From the NCBI RefSeq assembly GCF_001905655.1, contig NZ_JMHT01000021.1:18111-82110 (forward strand): a stretch of DNA of 64,000 nt, read 5' to 3'. A program made the translations under genes and the position numbers. This DNA is from Mycobacterium sp. ST-F2. Its GTDB lineage: Bacteria; Actinomycetota; Actinomycetes; Mycobacteriales; Mycobacteriaceae. The notes below the pieces were generated by a model, which had not been told where the DNA came from, did not search any database, and saw nothing but the letters and a program-made list of their open reading frames with translations. Below are positions 1-9,965 of this stretch, one piece after another. Numbering within the stretch: position 1 is the first letter of the stretch; each line of letters begins with the position of its first letter.

Positions 1-126
1 TTGCGAAAGCAGATCCCGTTGCTGGCCAGGGGTTTATCCGCCGTCCAACTTCGGAGAGCCCTAACTACAACTTGTCGGATTTCATTTACAACTGTGGGCA
101 CGTAACGGGCACTGCGGACAGCACCC

Positions 127-462
127 CTAACCCATGAGTTCATCGGGCCGCCACGCTGCCAGGCGCAGTTCAGCCAGCAGGTTCCGCGCGGCTTCCCAGA
201 CTTCCGACTCACGCGCTCGGTAACGGTTCTTCTGCAGGTCGGTCTTGTCGACAACGGGTATCAGCAGGCCACCACTACGGAGCTGCGTGAAGATTTCGCC
301 CACTTGCTTGTCGGCAGCGTCTCGTAGCGTCTTAGAGATCATGCGGGGGTACACATCTTGAGCACCATCGGCAATCGCGTCGCCGATGGCCGCGATCACT
401 TCTAGCTTGTGCCGGTTCCCAAAGAGTCCTTTGGACACGTTGCGCAAAGCCTCGTCGTCCAC
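127..462 (-). CDS. Small winged-helix-like putative DNA-binding regulator
   Basis: The 111-residue protein is soluble, with no signal peptide or membrane segment. Residues about 15-75 look like a winged helix: helices around KLEVIAAIGDAIADG and ISKTLRDAADKQVGEIFTQL, then the turn SGGLLIPVVDKT and a basic stretch. The GTG start at 462 is preceded by GGAG about five bases upstream. It is transcribed divergently from the HIT-domain gene, and an inverted repeat at 585-608 overlaps that gene's predicted promoter, so it is a good candidate for the local repressor. The exact family is not recognised. The patch is visibly AT-richer than the core genes, consistent with horizontal transfer. Confidence 0.6.
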   Translation of the reverse strand: MDDEALRNVSKGLFGNRHKLEVIAAIGDAIADGAQDVYPRMISKTLRDAADKQVGEIFTQLRSGGLLIPVVDKTDLQKNRYRARESEVWEAARNLLAELRLAAWRPDELMG

Positions 463-572
463 CGCATCTCCGCTACTATGTACGTGTTACGTAATAAGTA
501 ATAGGTGATCAGTATGACGTACTCCAATGGGAACACGCCACCGCCGATCAACTGTTACTTTCACAGCGCGTA

Positions 573-608
573 TTGACCACGCCGATCATCGAATGTACGT
601 TCGATGAT
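573..608 (+). promoter_or_regulatory. Predicted promoter with overlapping inverted-repeat operator for the HIT gene
   Basis: A -35-like TTGACC (573-578) and a -10-like TACGTT (596-601) are separated by exactly 17 bases. A perfect 9-bp inverted repeat, ATCATCGAA (585-593) and TTCGATGAT (600-608) with a 6-bp spacer, covers the -10 element and the likely start site. This is the geometry of a repressor operator. The adjacent divergent winged-helix gene is the obvious candidate regulator; that link is inference. Confidence 0.55.
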
Positions 609-697
609 GAAGCGTTGGTCCAATGCCTGAGGCAGATGGGTTTGATGGAACAATGACGCACGCAAACCAGGAGTGTGCAGCGGTCGCTGGGAGTGCG

Positions 698-1135
698 ATG
701 AACCGCGCCGGTTCGCCGGCTTCTGGTTGCTCAACCTGCGGCTTTACGTTGTGGATTCCCGTGGCCGCACTTCGTGTATCGCAAGTCGGACTTTACAGCG
801 ACGCGCGTTTCCCAGGGCGCCTGATCGTCAGCCTCAACGATCATGTCGAACATTACGACCAGACTGATCCAGATCTGTTGTCGTCCTTCATGTCCGACCT
901 TCAAGATGCATCACTCGTACTGAGGAAAATGTCCAACGTGGAGCGTGTCAACATCGCCATTTTGGGCAATAAGGAACCTCATCTACATGCCCACGTGATT
1001 CCTCGGCGTATAGCTGATGGCAATCACGGAGTTTCTCCATGGGAGAATGCGGAACCCTATTCAAAGCTGACTGAATCCGACCGGGTGATTTTCGTCGACC
1101 TACTCAAGCAGGGTTTTGAGGACGTCCGGCGGTGA
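698..1135 (+). CDS. HIT-domain nucleotide hydrolase/transferase family protein
   Basis: The histidine-triad signature HLHAHVIPR is intact near the middle of the protein. HIT proteins hydrolyse or transfer nucleoside monophosphates (Ap4A, AMP-lysine, nucleotide-phosphate bonds), the central histidine forming the nucleotidyl intermediate. A CSTC pair near the N-terminus recalls the zinc-binding Cys pair of Fhit/HinT-like proteins. I chose the ATG at 698 (145 residues) because GGGAG lies just upstream and the domain starts there; in-frame ATGs at 623 and 656 would add up to 25 poorly conserved-looking residues. It is convergent with the nucleotidyltransferase gene and divergent from the winged-helix gene. 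The substrate cannot be told from sequence. Confidence 0.75.
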   Translation: MNRAGSPASGCSTCGFTLWIPVAALRVSQVGLYSDARFPGRLIVSLNDHVEHYDQTDPDLLSSFMSDLQDASLVLRKMSNVERVNIAILGNKEPHLHAHVIPRRIADGNHGVSPWENAEPYSKLTESDRVIFVDLLKQGFEDVRR

Positions 1136-1152
1136 GAGTCGGTGGTCTTTGA

Positions 1153-2181
1153 CTAGAGCAATAGATAGCTTCGCGTATTCTTGGCAACATCATCCCAATC
1201 CAGGAAAATGCATTCGAAGGCCAGTTGCAACTCTTCGGCGGCGGCCCTGAAGACACGGTAGCCGTCATCCGACTTACGCGCCTCCCACGGGAGGGTATTC
1301 CAGCGCTTCCGTTTGTCTGCGCTCTCAGTGTTTTCAATGAACAGGTCGATAGTAGAAAAGACTGTTCGCACAGCATCTTTGACGGGGTCCGGGGCGTTCT
1401 TGGTGACTGTAGCCAGCCGCGCCAGCGGGGGGATCGAGTACATGTCTTTCAGGTAGACCTCCCACGGAACTTCAAGATCGCGCGGAGCAATCAGCGGGAG
1501 AATCGAGCTTGCAATAAAGTTCTTCCTAGTCGTTAGAAGCTTCAAATAGCGCATGACTGCCTTGGGCTCTTGGCCGCCAACTGGGGTCTTTGCCTGATAG
1601 TCGACCGTTATCTGGCGCCAATATCTCAGCATGTCATTGAGCAGGAACCTCGGCGGCCGAGCCTGTGGAACATCAAAAAGGGTAATGTATCTCCGAAGGG
1701 TGCTGCCAAGGATTTTCGAATGCACTTCGGCATTTAGCAGGCTGACCGACTCTTGAATGACTTCCATTCTGACGGTGTGCGTGGAGTTCGTATCGCCTTC
1801 CAACCCAACCTGATTGATGATGTCGTATATTCCGGCAGCCCTACCGAAAAGACCAGTGGCCCCAGGCGACTTGGATGAACCGTCGGCAGTTGCCTCAACG
1901 GAAAGACAGTCTCTGATTCTGCTCAAGAGTTCGTGCGGAACCGCGGGGTCCTCTGGCATGGCATCGACCAAGACAAGGTAATCAACATCACTTGCAGGCG
2001 TGTACTCCTGCCGAGCGAGAGAACCGAACGCAACGACATCCATAGCGCCTCCGCCCGAATCAAAATCCGCTAACGCCGCGCGCATTCGCTCTGTCGCTAC
2101 TTTCGAGCGATCTACCGCCGCACTCAAATGCGGCACACGGTCCGCCAACCCTAGTTCACTGATTGATTCAGCGAGGTCCAT
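1153..2181 (-). CDS. Nucleotidyltransferase of the Pol-beta-like/DUF294-like type
   Basis: Residues about 50-72 carry the nucleotidyltransferase signature: GSLARQEYTPASDVDYLVL contains the GS motif and the paired Asp residues (DVD) that bind catalytic metal in the Pol-beta/MNT/GlnD superfamily. The rest (342 residues in all) is helical with no membrane segment, including an RPPRFLLNDMLRYWR stretch typical of longer putative nucleotidyltransferases related to GlnD/DUF294. The ATG at 2181 was chosen over an upstream in-frame ATG at 2241 because GGAG lies 6-9 bases before it. It ends 17 bases from the convergent HIT gene. Target (protein, nucleotide or tRNA) is unknown. Base composition is AT-richer than the flanking core genes. 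Confidence 0.7.
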   Translation of the reverse strand: MDLAESISELGLADRVPHLSAAVDRSKVATERMRAALADFDSGGGAMDVVAFGSLARQEYTPASDVDYLVLVDAMPEDPAVPHELLSRIRDCLSVEATADGSSKSPGATGLFGRAAGIYDIINQVGLEGDTNSTHTVRMEVIQESVSLLNAEVHSKILGSTLRRYITLFDVPQARPPRFLLNDMLRYWRQITVDYQAKTPVGGQEPKAVMRYLKLLTTRKNFIASSILPLIAPRDLEVPWEVYLKDMYSIPPLARLATVTKNAPDPVKDAVRTVFSTIDLFIENTESADKRKRWNTLPWEARKSDDGYRVFRAAAEELQLAFECIFLDWDDVAKNTRSYLLL

Positions 2182-2449
2182 GCCACTCCGCCTAACTGCC
2201 ACACGCAGGTACCACCTACATCGGAAGGTATCCAGCAACAAACCGCATGGAGCCAGTCCGCTAAAGACGCTAAAGAACCCCCTGCAGCGGCAGGGTATCT
2301 GGGTGGACGGACGCCGGAATCAAAATGGGGAATCCAACACACAGACAGTGGCTCAACCGGATGCAGGACTCCGGGTCGAGTCATTCGCGCTACACAAGTC
2401 CGCCCGCTTACACCCCCGACAATCCGGCCGCCAGTAGGAGCAACCCGGA

Positions 2450-2775
2450 TTGTGCCCCAGCATGCTGCTCACCGACAGCCAGGGCCGCGATTATGCGCGG
2501 CGGCAACGTGCGCCGACGGTGGTGGTCAGATGCGCTCGCAGCGGCCCTCCTGCTCCTGCACACAGGGCAAAACAAGCCGGGCGAGGACACATCGTGTCTA
2601 CGACTTCAAGATGCACGAGCTGAGGCACACCTACGGCGAGACTCGCGATACAGGCCGCGCGAACCATCAAGGCCCTACCGCACATGCTCGGACACAAAGT
2701 CCGTCTGCCTAACGTTGGACCGTTACGGGCACCGGTACCCGTCGGAAGTCGATCCCGTTGGGTCGCAATCAACCA
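2450..2775 (+). pseudogene. Decayed tyrosine recombinase (integrase) C-terminal fragment
   Basis: Reading across three frames gives pieces of an integrase catalytic domain in the right order: an LTDSQGR / NVRRRWWSDALAAA-like segment, HELRHTYG (the HxLRHT active-site box), IKALPHMLGHK (the LGHxS/T box) and LTLDRYGHRYPSEVD (the catalytic Tyr box). At least two frameshifts separate them and no single frame is open, so this is a pseudogene. It lies about 90 bases from the 3' end of tRNA-Ala, a classic attachment site for such enzymes, and probably marks the end of an old integrated element. The N-terminal boundary is uncertain. Confidence 0.7.
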
Positions 2776-2865
2776 ACGTCATTTGCGGCGGGCTCACACC
2801 AAAATGCGCGCACGGATAACACAAGCGGCCCCGGTGCCGAAGACCGAAGCCGTTGTTTTGAATTG

Positions 2866-2938
2866 TGGAGCCTAGGAGATTCGAACTCCTGACATCTGCC
2901 TTGCAAAGGCAGCGCTCTACCAACTGAGCTAAGGCCCC
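2866..2938 (-). tRNA. alaT: tRNA-Ala (anticodon TGC)
   Basis: A full cloverleaf can be folded on the minus strand. The acceptor stem GGGGCCT/AGGCTCC contains the G3-U70 wobble pair that is the alanine identity element; the D arm, the T arm GTTCGAATC and the anticodon loop TTTGCAA (TGC) are all standard. CCA is not encoded. It lies downstream of tRNA-Ile as in other mycobacteria. Confidence 0.97.
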
Positions 2939-3051
2939 TCGATGGTGTCCGGGTGAATGGAGTGCCAGACCTCTGCGCCATGCCGGGTCCGCCAAACGGT
3001 GACCGCGGCCACTCCGAGCAAGGTACCGAGCACCAGCAGAACCAATCTCAC
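2929..3051 (-). CDS. 40-residue single-span membrane protein between tRNA-Ile and tRNA-Ala
   Basis: The GTG at 3051 is preceded by GGAAGGG with about seven bases spacing. The product starts VRLVLLVLGTLLGVAAVTVW, one hydrophobic span, followed by a short polar tail (WRTRHGAEVWHSIHPDTIEG), predicting an N-terminal membrane anchor. The TAG stop lies inside the first ten bases of tRNA-Ala, so coding sequence and tRNA overlap. The codon pattern looks protein-coding, but I do not recognise a family. Confidence 0.5.
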   Translation of the reverse strand: MRLVLLVLGTLLGVAAVTVWRTRHGAEVWHSIHPDTIEGP

Positions 3052-3093
3052 GGTGCACCCTTCCGGTGGGGGAGTCGGTATTACCGACTTCCG

Positions 3094-3167
3094 TGGGCCT
3101 AGGAGGACTCGAACCTCCGACCTCTTCGTTATCAGCGAAGCGCTCTAACCGCCTGAGCTATAGGCCC
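3094..3167 (-). tRNA. ileT: tRNA-Ile (anticodon GAT)
   Basis: The minus strand folds into a 74-nt cloverleaf: acceptor GGGCCTA/TAGGCCC with discriminator A, anticodon stem CTTCG/CGAAG around the loop CTGATAA (anticodon GAT), and T arm GGAGGTTCGAGTCCTCC. CCA is not encoded. It follows the gyrA-DUF3566 gene pair, as in other mycobacteria. Confidence 0.97.
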
Positions 3168-3257
3168 GAAAGTGGCCTTGCGGCCGAGCGATGAGATTAC
3201 CGTATGGGTACCTCTGCGCCCAAAACGCGACGTCAGCCGCGCCCGCAGGCCTGCTGA

Positions 3258-4157
3258 CTAGTCCCGATCCGCGAGCGTCACCTCGACGCCGCCGACCAGA
3301 TCCGTCGTCAGGTTGTAGACGAAAGCCGCGGCGGTCGCCATGGCCGTCAACAGCACGATGTTGACCAACCCGATGAGGGTCGCGCCGCCGAAAATCGTAC
3401 TCGCAGAAACCAATTCACCGCCCGCGCCGCCACCGCTGGTGAGCAGATCGCCGACGTTGCTGTTGAGCTTGCTCCACACACCCATGCCACCGAGGACGAG
3501 GTACAGGAACGCGACGGCGATCATCCACACGAAGAACAGCGCCACCGACAGCACCAACGAGACCTTCAACACGCTCCACGGGTCGACGCGGCGCACCTGC
3601 ATGCTGGCCCGCACCGGACCATCCTGACGGGCGCCCGCACGAGGCCGCGACGCCGCCGAACGGGCCGGGGCGGGGGACACCGTCGCGACGGTGCTGCGCG
3701 GCTCCCGCGGCTCGCCCGGCCGGCGCTGCGGCTGGCGGGAGAGGTCCGGGATCTCGCTGGCGTACGCGGCGTCGGGACGCGTCTCCGTCCGTACCGTTTC
3801 GGCAGTCCGGACAGGCTTGGGCGGCACGTTGCCCGTCGGGGTCACCGCGGGTGCCGCCGGAACAGCCGGCGCCGGGGGCGGGGTGTCCGGAGTGATGGCC
3901 GGCGTGATGGTCGTCTCCGCCTCCGAAGCCGACCCACCCCCGCTGCCACTGACGAACCGGTTGAGCCGGTCGTCCAGGCTCTGGCCGGCGGCCCCAGCTG
4001 CGTCAGCCGGGGCCCCGGAGCGGACCCGCTGCCAGGGCGGTGTCTCGCCGCCTGGGTCGGCCGCATGGGCACCGCCACCCGATCCGGTGGCCGGCCCGTT
4101 GTTGCTCGTGGGTCCGTCACCGGTACGGGTGTATCCCGGCTCGTTCGGGGAACTCAC
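3258..4157 (-). CDS. DUF3566 transmembrane protein (Rv0007-like)
   Basis: The N-terminal ~190 of 299 residues are low-complexity and rich in Pro, Ala, Thr, Gly and charged residues, a presumed disordered cytoplasmic arm. The C-terminal part has two hydrophobic spans, around VLKVSLVLSVALFFVWM and TLIGLVNIVLLTAMATAAAF, with a Gly-rich loop between and a short acidic tail; this is the DUF3566 layout. The GTG start has AAGGAG eight bases upstream. It sits 44 bases downstream of gyrA, the same place as Rv0007 in M. tuberculosis, where the protein is linked to cell-envelope/division functions. Precise role unknown. Confidence 0.85.
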   Translation of the reverse strand: MSSPNEPGYTRTGDGPTSNNGPATGSGGGAHAADPGGETPPWQRVRSGAPADAAGAAGQSLDDRLNRFVSGSGGGSASEAETTITPAITPDTPPPAPAVPAAPAVTPTGNVPPKPVRTAETVRTETRPDAAYASEIPDLSRQPQRRPGEPREPRSTVATVSPAPARSAASRPRAGARQDGPVRASMQVRRVDPWSVLKVSLVLSVALFFVWMIAVAFLYLVLGGMGVWSKLNSNVGDLLTSGGGAGGELVSASTIFGGATLIGLVNIVLLTAMATAAAFVYNLTTDLVGGVEVTLADRD

Positions 4158-4201
4158 CTGGCGGCTCCTTCAATCTCCGGCGGCTGTGGGCAGTCGCAGC
4201 A

Positions 4202-6727
4202 CTACGTTTCGTCGGTCTCGGTCTCGGTCGTCACCTCGACGTCGGTCTCGGTGTCACCGTCGCCAGGCTCGGCCTCTTCGGCGTTGCGCGCGACGGCAAT
4301 CAGTGTGTCGCCCTCGCCCAAGTTCATCAACCGAACGCCCTTGGTCTGCCGTCCGGCCTTGCGCACCTGACGTGCCGCGGTCCGGATGACGCCGCCACCG
4401 GAGGTGATGGCGTACAGCTCGGTCTCGTCGTCGACGATCAGCGCACCGACCAGACTGCCACGCTTCGGGTCGTACTGGATCGTGAGGATGCCCTTGCCGC
4501 CTCGGCCCTGCGCCGTGTACTCGTCGATGGCGGTCCGCTTGGCGTAACCACCCGCGGTCGCGACCAACAGGTAGGTGTCCGGCACGACGACGTTGAGCGA
4601 CAACAACCGGTCGTCTTCGTTGAACCGCATGCCCTGCACGCCGGAGGTGGCACGGCCCATGGGCCGCAGCGCCTCGTCGGTGGCCGAGAACCGGATGGAC
4701 TGGCCGTTGGCCGACACCAGCAGCAGGTCCTCTTCGGCGGAGCACAGCACCGCGCCGACCAGTTCGTCGCCGTCACGCAGGTTGATCGCGACGATGCCGC
4801 CCGAGCGGTTCGAGTCGAAGTCGGCCAGCTTGGACTTCTTCACCAGACCGTTGCGGGTGGCGAGCACCAGGTAGGGCGCGTCCTCGTAGCTCTTGATCTG
4901 GATGACCTGAGCGATGCGCTCCTCCGGCTGGAAGGCCAACAGGTTCGCGACGTGCTGACCGCGCGCGGTCCGCGAGGCCTCGGGCAGGTCGTAGGCCTTG
5001 GCCCGATACACCCGGCCCTGCGTGGTGAAGAACAGGATCCAGTCGTGCGTGGAGCACACGAAGAAGTGGTTGACGATGTCGTCCTGCTTCAGCCCGGCAC
5101 CCTGCACGCCCTTACCGCCGCGCTTCTGGCTGCGGTACAGGTCGGTCTTGGTGCGCTTGGCGTAGCCGGTCTCGGTGATGGTGACGACGACGTCCTCGCG
5201 CTGGATGAGGTCCTCGTCGGTGACATCACCGTCGGCCGCGATGATCCGGGTACGACGGTCGTCGCCGTACTTGTCGGCGAGCTCCTGGAGCTCGTCGTGG
5301 ACGATGGCGCGCTGCCGCTCGGGCTTGGCGAGAATGTCCTCGAGGTCGGCGATCTCGGCTTCGATCTTGGCCAGATCGTCGACGATGCGCTGCCGTTCCA
5401 GGGCGGCGAGGCGACGCAGCTGCATGTCGAGGATGGCCTGCGCCTGGATCTCGTCGACCTCGAGCAGCTCCATCAAGCCGGTCCGGGCCGCGTCGGCGTT
5501 GGCCGACGCGCGGATCAGCGCGATGACTTCATCAAGAGCGTCAAGGGCTTTCACCAAGCCGCGCAAGATGTGGGCGCGTTCGTTGGCCTTGCGCAACCGG
5601 TACCGGGTGCGCCGGATGATCACGTCGAGCTGGTGCGCGACGTAGTAGCGGATCATCTGATCGAGACGCAGGGTGCGGGGCACGCCGTCGACGATCGACA
5701 GCATGTTGGCACCGAAGCTCGTCTGCAGCTGAGTGTGCTTGTAGAGGTTGTTCAGCACCACCTTGGCGACGGCGTCACGCTTGAGGTCGACGACGATGCG
5801 CAGACCGACGCGGTCACTGGACTGGTCCTCGATGTTGGAGATGCCGGCGATCCGGCCGTCGCGCACCTGCTCGGCGATCGAAGTGATGAAGTTGTCGTGG
5901 TTGACCTGGTAGGGCAGCTCGGTGATGACGAGCGAGGTGCGGCCCTTGGCGTCTTCCTCGATCTCGACGACACCGCGCATGCGGACCGAGCCACGACCGG
6001 TGCGGTAGGTGTCGGAGATGCCCTGCGTCCCCACGATCAGGCCGTGAGTGGGGAAGTCCGGGCCCTTGACCCGCTCCATCACCGCCTCGAGGGTGGTCTC
6101 CTCGTCGGCTTCGTGGTTCTCCAGGCACCAGTACACGGCCTCGGCGAGTTCGCGGAGGTTGTGCGGCGGGATGTTGGTGGCCATACCGACGGCGATACCG
6201 CCGGAGCCGTTGGCCAGCAGGTTCGGGAACCGGCTGGGCAGGACGGTCGGCTCCTGCACGCGGCCGTCGTAGTTGGGGATGAAATCGACTGTCTCCTCGT
6301 CGATTTCGCGCAGCATCTCCATGGCCAGCGGGGTGAGGCGGGCCTCGGTGTAACGCATGGCTGCCGCGGGGTCGTTACCCGGCGAGCCGAAGTTGCCCTG
6401 GCCGTCGACCAGCGGGTAGCGCAGCGACCACGGCTGGGCCATGCGGACCAGGGTGTCGTAGATCGACGAGTCGCCGTGCGGGTGGTAGTTACCCATGGTC
6501 TCGGCAACCGAACGCGCGGACTTGGCGTGGGAGCGGTCCGGACGGAAGCCCGAGTCGTACATCGCGTAGAGCACGCGACGGTGCACCGGCTTGAGGCCGT
6601 CACGGACCTCGGGGAGGGCGCGGCCCACGATGACGCTCATGGCGTAATCGATGTAGCTGCGCTGCATCTCCTGCTGGATGTCAACCGGTTCGATGCGGTC
6701 GCCCTCGGGCGGCATGGTGTCGGTCAT
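4202..6727 (-). CDS. gyrA: DNA gyrase subunit A
   Basis: The 841-residue protein is the breakage-reunion subunit of gyrase, which introduces negative supercoils as GyrA2GyrB2. The N-terminal catalytic domain holds the active-site Tyr126 in AMRYTEARL; the C-terminal half carries the beta-pinwheel repeats, the gyrase-box-like QRGGKGVQG and an acidic tail. The quinolone-determining region reads [10 protein letters not shown]: Ser87 at the position of E. coli Ser83/M. tuberculosis Ala90, and Asp91 at M. tuberculosis Asp94. The MRY-TEAR site used by GyrA inteins in some mycobacteria is uninterrupted. The ATG has AAGGA upstream. Unusually it is separated from gyrB by an extra gene. Confidence 0.98.
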   Translation of the reverse strand: MTDTMPPEGDRIEPVDIQQEMQRSYIDYAMSVIVGRALPEVRDGLKPVHRRVLYAMYDSGFRPDRSHAKSARSVAETMGNYHPHGDSSIYDTLVRMAQPWSLRYPLVDGQGNFGSPGNDPAAAMRYTEARLTPLAMEMLREIDEETVDFIPNYDGRVQEPTVLPSRFPNLLANGSGGIAVGMATNIPPHNLRELAEAVYWCLENHEADEETTLEAVMERVKGPDFPTHGLIVGTQGISDTYRTGRGSVRMRGVVEIEEDAKGRTSLVITELPYQVNHDNFITSIAEQVRDGRIAGISNIEDQSSDRVGLRIVVDLKRDAVAKVVLNNLYKHTQLQTSFGANMLSIVDGVPRTLRLDQMIRYYVAHQLDVIIRRTRYRLRKANERAHILRGLVKALDALDEVIALIRASANADAARTGLMELLEVDEIQAQAILDMQLRRLAALERQRIVDDLAKIEAEIADLEDILAKPERQRAIVHDELQELADKYGDDRRTRIIAADGDVTDEDLIQREDVVVTITETGYAKRTKTDLYRSQKRGGKGVQGAGLKQDDIVNHFFVCSTHDWILFFTTQGRVYRAKAYDLPEASRTARGQHVANLLAFQPEERIAQVIQIKSYEDAPYLVLATRNGLVKKSKLADFDSNRSGGIVAINLRDGDELVGAVLCSAEEDLLLVSANGQSIRFSATDEALRPMGRATSGVQGMRFNEDDRLLSLNVVVPDTYLLVATAGGYAKRTAIDEYTAQGRGGKGILTIQYDPKRGSLVGALIVDDETELYAITSGGGVIRTAARQVRKAGRQTKGVRLMNLGEGDTLIAVARNAEEAEPGDGDTETDVEVTTETETDET

Positions 6728-6745
6728 CGGGTTCCTTCTGCGGAT

Positions 6746-6761
6746 TGTTTCACGTTAAACA
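6746..6761. other. parS: parS-like ParB-binding site (1 mismatch)
   Basis: TGTTTCACGTTAAACA differs from the palindromic consensus TGTTTCACGTGAAACA at one position. It lies just upstream of gyrA, in the gap between gyrA and the monooxygenase gene, and is the only parS-like site found on the gyrase side of oriC. Confidence 0.7.
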
Positions 6762-6793
6762 TCGTGTTTTTCGGATCGGCTCAGCGGCCGACC

Positions 6794-7078
6794 TCACATC
6801 GCTTCGGTGTGGTTGTATTCCCACTTTTCGATCAGCGGCCCCAGCTCCGTCAGGAACTTGGCGACGTGGGGAGTGGTGCCGTGCAGGTCGAGCGCTTCCT
6901 TCGAGTCCCAGTGTTCGAAGCAGTGGAACAGCGACGGCTCATCCAGGTCGCGGTAGAACTCGTAGGTGATGCAACCCGGCTCGGCCAGGGTCGGGGTCAC
7001 CAACTCGCGCATGGCCGCAGCGGCCTGCTCGGCCGCGTCGGGCGATACCTTGACCCGGATAAACGCGGTGTGCACCAT
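6794..7078 (-). CDS. Antibiotic-biosynthesis-monooxygenase (ABM/YgiN-like) domain protein
   Basis: A 94-residue single-domain protein with the ferredoxin-like ABM pattern: FIRVKVSPDAAEQ, then EPGCITYEFYRD and SLFHCFEHWDSKEALDLH, ending with a helix (VAKFLTELGPLIEKW). The family includes YgiN-type quinol monooxygenases and small heme-degrading or cofactor-free oxygenases; the substrate is not predictable. The ATG at 7078 has GAAGAGAGAAAAT upstream. It lies 32 bases after gyrB and 66 bases before gyrA, so it probably shares their transcript. In M. tuberculosis gyrB and gyrA are nearly adjacent, so this is an insertion of a gene into the gyrase operon. Confidence 0.85.
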   Translation of the reverse strand: MVHTAFIRVKVSPDAAEQAAAAMRELVTPTLAEPGCITYEFYRDLDEPSLFHCFEHWDSKEALDLHGTTPHVAKFLTELGPLIEKWEYNHTEAM

Positions 7079-7110
7079 CGATTTTCTCTCTTCTGTCTTG
7101 CTATCGAGCG

Positions 7111-9282
<2,172 letters not shown>

Positions 9283-9356
9283 TTACGTCGCGTCCGGACG
9301 CTCCAGGGGCGTCATCTGAGACGCATCGGCGCGCTGAGCGACGCCGGAAAACGGCC

Positions 9357-9965
9357 TCAGCCGAAAGTGTCGCGGGGCCCGCGGGCCCCGAAATTACGCG
9401 GGCCCTTCTGCCACGTCGGGCCCGACGGACCGACGATCTTGAGCGACGTGACGATCCCGTCGCCGACGGCGGCCGCGATTTTCGCCAGAATCTGGGACTG
9501 CACCATCCGCAGCTGCGTCGCCCAGGCCGTGGACTCCGCCGTCACCGTCAGGATGCCCTCGCGCAGAGATGTGGGGGAGGCATGTTCCGCGATCTGCTCA
9601 CCGACCACCGTCGACCACTGACCGAACACCGATCCCTCGGCCATCCGGCCCGACCAGCCCCGGTTACGGGCCAGGTCCATGGTCGCCGACCCCAACAACT
9701 GGGGATCCCGACGATCGGGCCCGGGGCCGGACCAGGTGCGCCGACCACCGCCGCGCTTGGCTTTCGAGACGGGCGCGTTACGGCCGCGGCCGACGTCTTT
9801 TCCTTGGCTGCGGGCGGCGCCGCGGGCTTCCTCCAGCGTGCGACGCACCAGATCCATGCCCTTGAGATGGGCCAGATGCGGTGGCGGGAAAGCACTTTCG
9901 GGCATGTCGGAATTCTGCGGTTCCTCGCTGCTCGGTCGCTGATTCGCTCCGCAAGCGTCGCTCAT
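9357..9965 (-). CDS. dciA: DciA-type replicative helicase loader/operator (DUF721)
   Basis: The 202-residue protein has a basic, disordered N-terminal half (residues ~50-100, rich in Arg, Gly and Lys) and a C-terminal DUF721/KH-like domain from about 105 to 185 containing [21 protein letters not shown] and the [13 protein letters not shown] helix. DciA is the ancestral DnaB helicase operator, essential in mycobacteria (Rv0004). Its ATG overlaps the recF stop as ATGA, implying translational coupling. A gap of about 220 bases, containing the gyrB promoter region, separates it from gyrB. Confidence 0.93.
   Translation of the reverse strand: MSDACGANQRPSSEEPQNSDMPESAFPPPHLAHLKGMDLVRRTLEEARGAARSQGKDVGRGRNAPVSKAKRGGGRRTWSGPGPDRRDPQLLGSATMDLARNRGWSGRMAEGSVFGQWSTVVGEQIAEHASPTSLREGILTVTAESTAWATQLRMVQSQILAKIAAAVGDGIVTSLKIVGPSGPTWQKGPRNFGARGPRDTFG

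Noticed and set aside
12..2760. Short direct repeat gatcccgttg at 12-21 and 2751-2760 as element ends
   Set aside because: A 10-base match is easily due to chance in this interval and has no link to the tRNA 3' end.
4202..6727. Intein in GyrA
   Set aside because: The usual insertion site MRY-TEAR is continuous, so no intein is present.
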